A DNA stretch of 64,000 nucleotides from Phytophthora sp. 'mugwort' (taxonomy: Eukaryota > Oomycota > Peronosporomycetes > Peronosporales > Peronosporaceae). Shown in pieces: positions 62,092-64,000 of this stretch. Each line of letters starts with the position of its first letter. Position 1 is the first letter of the stretch. The stretch is taken from NCBI GenBank assembly GCA_033558025.1, contig JAUCEF010000009.1:3410001-3474000 (forward strand). The letters are read 5' to 3'. The notes below the pieces were generated by a model that had not been told where the DNA came from, made no database searches, and saw only the letters and a program-made list of their open reading frames with translations. The position numbers were made by a program, and so were the translations under genes.

Positions 62092-62754
62092 ATGGCTGAA
62101 GAGGCTCTAAGGGAGGAAGAAGTCCGCTCCGAAGAGACAGCACGCCGAGCGCTTGTCATGGAGGCCCGCACGCCATCGGAGAAGTCCCGTGCCCTAGCAC
62201 TCGCCCGCGAGGAGCGCTCCGTTGCTGGGTCCCGACACGTCGACGCTAGAAATGCAAGTGAGGCTGCCGGTGCCGGTGATGCGATGGAGGAAAAGGCTGC
62301 GGCAGTGCAAAAACCCGTTGTACGTCCTAAGAAGCGCTCAGTCTCTGAGGTTCAGGAAGAGGAAGGCGACGAAGAAGAAGACGTGGCTGCTCATTCAGTC
62401 CAGAGCGACCACAACTCTGGAGAAGGGAGTGGGGCTGACGAGATGACTGATGATGTGGAGGAGAAGGAAGAAGAAGAAGAAGAAGAAGAAGACGAGAAGA
62501 CTGAAGACATGGCTGTTCCTCCTTTCCAGAGTGACCACAAAACCTGGCCACTATTCGAGGAAAGCTTGCGGGAGTACATGTACCGCACCCGGCAGGTTCT
62601 CGTGGTGAAGGAGAACATTAGTATCAAGCGACGCAACGAGGCCTTGCGTGCACAGAACGGTACCAGGGTCCCCCCGACAACCAAATCGCGAATACGTGGA
62701 CGATACCTGGTGGTTACATGGCGAATAAACAGAGTATTCAAATGGGCACGGTAA
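62092..62754 (+). CDS. Low-complexity protein with a transposon-type N-terminal module
   Basis: Two hundred and twenty codons begin with an Arg/Glu-rich helix, pass through an acidic run encoded by a GAA/GAG microsatellite (62459-62497), and end with KTWPLFEESLREYMYRTRQ and VVKENISIKRRNEAL. The W-x-x-F-x-x-x-L-x-x-Y-x-x-x-T-x-Q pattern resembles the N-terminal module of oomycete MULE/ZSWIM-type genes. Sequence just downstream (repeated ACCTGG(A/T) words) is not clearly coding. It could be a truncated transposon gene. Confidence 0.35.
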   Translation: MAEEALREEEVRSEETARRALVMEARTPSEKSRALALAREERSVAGSRHVDARNASEAAGAGDAMEEKAAAVQKPVVRPKKRSVSEVQEEEGDEEEDVAAHSVQSDHNSGEGSGADEMTDDVEEKEEEEEEEEDEKTEDMAVPPFQSDHKTWPLFEESLREYMYRTRQVLVVKENISIKRRNEALRAQNGTRVPPTTKSRIRGRYLVVTWRINRVFKWAR

Positions 62755-63540
62755 ATAAAAACCTGGTAACTACCTGGACGATACCTGGGGATTGCCTGGA
62801 GATAATAAAGTCAACTGATAGGGCACGTCATGGCATGGCACCATTGCCAGATCCCGACAAAACGGCGACGGTGTCATTTCCACTTTTTCTTTTGTTCTGC
62901 GCATGTGGGTATTTCAGGTATCACGACCTGGGCAATATCTGTTTTGGTAATTTAAGACTATATTACGCCAGTCTCAGGTGCTTTTCTTACGCATCTGAGA
63001 AACGTGGACAATACCTGTAGGTACACCTGTAAAATACCTGTATCTGATTCCGTGCAGCCTTCTGCAAAACCTGGACCGTAAGGGCGTCCTAATTTATTTC
63101 TGCAGAGGAGGCTTTCAAGCCTCTCCACCAATCATTCACTGAGCGCCTCCAGAAGCGTCGCCGCTTTGAGGAACGGCAAATGGTGTAATACTTGGTGTCA
63201 ATATTCTGGCCAACGTCGTTCACATGTCAGCGATTCTTCAGTGTTGTTCACACGACGTTTGGCACGACTGAGTGATGTGTGAGGACTGATGGACAAGAGG
63301 TCGACTAATGGAGAAGCGGTGAGATGAAGCTAGTTCTAGAAGCACGAGAGCAAGATAAGACGAGACCAGTCTAATAAATATTTCACTCTCACTTTTACCT
63401 CAAACCTCGCAAGTCCATTTCAAGTAAGACCTCGCGGATCCGATAGCCAGTCTGCAAGCCGAAGGCGTGTCATTTTAATATATCAAATCTGAATCGGAAT
63501 TAAGAGAACCAAGCGACATCAAGCATGGGGCTCAAGAAGA
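62755..63540. other. Possible LTR and leader of the gag remnant
   Basis: Words such as AATACCTG and ACCTGGACxATACCTG recur near 62760-63040. The stretch 63270-63480 has features of an LTR/leader (AATAAATATTTC near 63374), but no matching second LTR is in the window and no primer-binding site was certain. Confidence 0.3.
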
Positions 63541-64000
63541 AGAGGAATACCTCACCTACGAGCTGGTGATCACGCCTGCCATTGCCAACACTGAAGTGGA
63601 AAAAGCAAAGATAAAGATAAAAAGTTCGCGGGCGGCAGCGCGCGCGACTGGCTTGAGTGGAGCAGACAATTTCGTAGCCTTGATCGTAAGAAACAGTGGA
63701 CGGATGAGCAGAAGGCACACAACCTTGTCGTTCATGTCGAAGGTGACCTCGAAGCTGACGTCGAGAAAGTCACCCAAGATGCCATCGCTAAAAACAAGTC
63801 ACTCGAGGAATTCTTCGCGGACGTGGGCCTGTTGTTGGTCCCCCACGACTTCAGCGAAGACCTCGACAACGGGCTGTGAATAATGACGAAGCGTCGCGAC
63901 GAGACGGTGTTCAAGTTTTCCCAGCGACTGAAAGAGAGCATCCGCATGCTTGCAGAGCTGCCCAGGACGCAGAAGGAGATTCCCGAGGTGCAGCGATGCA
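63540..64000 (+). pseudogene. Retrotransposon gag fragment, cut by the window edge
   Basis: After a short lead (ELVITPAIANTEVEKAKIK), a one-base shift in an A run near 63620 brings in KFAGGSARDWLEWSRQFRSL, then QWTDEQKAHNLVVHVEGDLE and VGLLLVPHDFSEDLDN. A TGA at 63878 replaces the expected Trp codon. The frame then continues TKRRDETVFKFSQRLKESIR and LAELPRTQKEIPEVQRC to the window end. This is the pattern of LTR-element gag proteins common in Phytophthora. Two lesions make it a pseudogene; pol would lie to the right. Confidence 0.65.

Overview
The window looks like nuclear DNA of an oomycete, most likely Phytophthora or a close relative. The basis is: compact intron-poor genes with short introns of about 35-120 nt, GC-rich coding sequence, initiator plus flanking (Inr/FPR) core promoters of the oomycete type, oomycete-style HSF, START and CaMKK genes, and a dense mix of decayed transposons (MULE, hAT-like, piggyBac, Harbinger, pogo, Tc1, LINE, SINE, a gag remnant). 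No rRNA, functional tRNA, CRISPR array, or RXLR or Crinkler effector gene was seen.

Layout. 0-3.3 kb: a five-exon EMC2 gene (+) convergent with a four-exon HSPA13/STCH-type, NBD-only Hsp70 (-). 3.7-15.6 kb: a transposon graveyard with a MULE pseudogene containing an internal 67-bp foldback, a MITE, a hAT-like pseudogene, a complete-ended piggyBac element (TTAA duplications and 13-bp TIRs, broken transposase), and a Harbinger transposase with its Myb-like partner ORF. 16.3-22.1 kb: a near-perfect inverted repeat with two 1851-bp arms around a 1641-bp spacer. It carries two almost identical copies of a claudin-like four-TM gene (A1, A2), one full paralogue (B) and one truncated copy of B. Further decayed B-like fragments lie at 3.7, 16.0 and 18.9 kb.

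22.4-33.8 kb: two large divergent signalling genes, a PH-PDZ-ankyrin-RasGEF protein (-) and a CaMKK-like kinase with a roughly 990-residue repetitive Ser/Arg-rich tail (+). 35.1-37.6 kb: a tandem pair of HSF-type DNA-binding proteins, preceded by an inverted fragment of the first one. 38.5-48.5 kb: a second transposon block with a pogo-like element, a 6-kb LINE, a tRNA-derived SINE, a MITE hairpin and a Tc1 element with about 230-bp TIRs.

49-61 kb: a housekeeping cluster with a CHCHD2/10-like CX9C protein, the DRG1 GTPase, a small protein with a p97-binding (VIM) motif, an AMPK gamma subunit, a syntaxin, a START-domain protein, a type II DnaJ and a CCDC6-like coiled-coil protein. 62-64 kb: a low-complexity ORF that looks transposon-derived, and a broken retrotransposon gag running off the right edge.

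Several genes belong to shared systems, although clustering here need not mean co-regulation. Proteostasis: EMC2, HSPA13, DnaJ, the two HSFs and the VIM protein. Energy signalling: the CaMKK-like kinase and the AMPK gamma subunit. Exon boundaries were placed by eye from GT/AG sites, reading-frame phase and homology. Multi-exon totals come out as whole codons (EMC2 297 aa, HSPA13 450, RasGEF 1668, kinase 1301, AMPK gamma 393, syntaxin 288).
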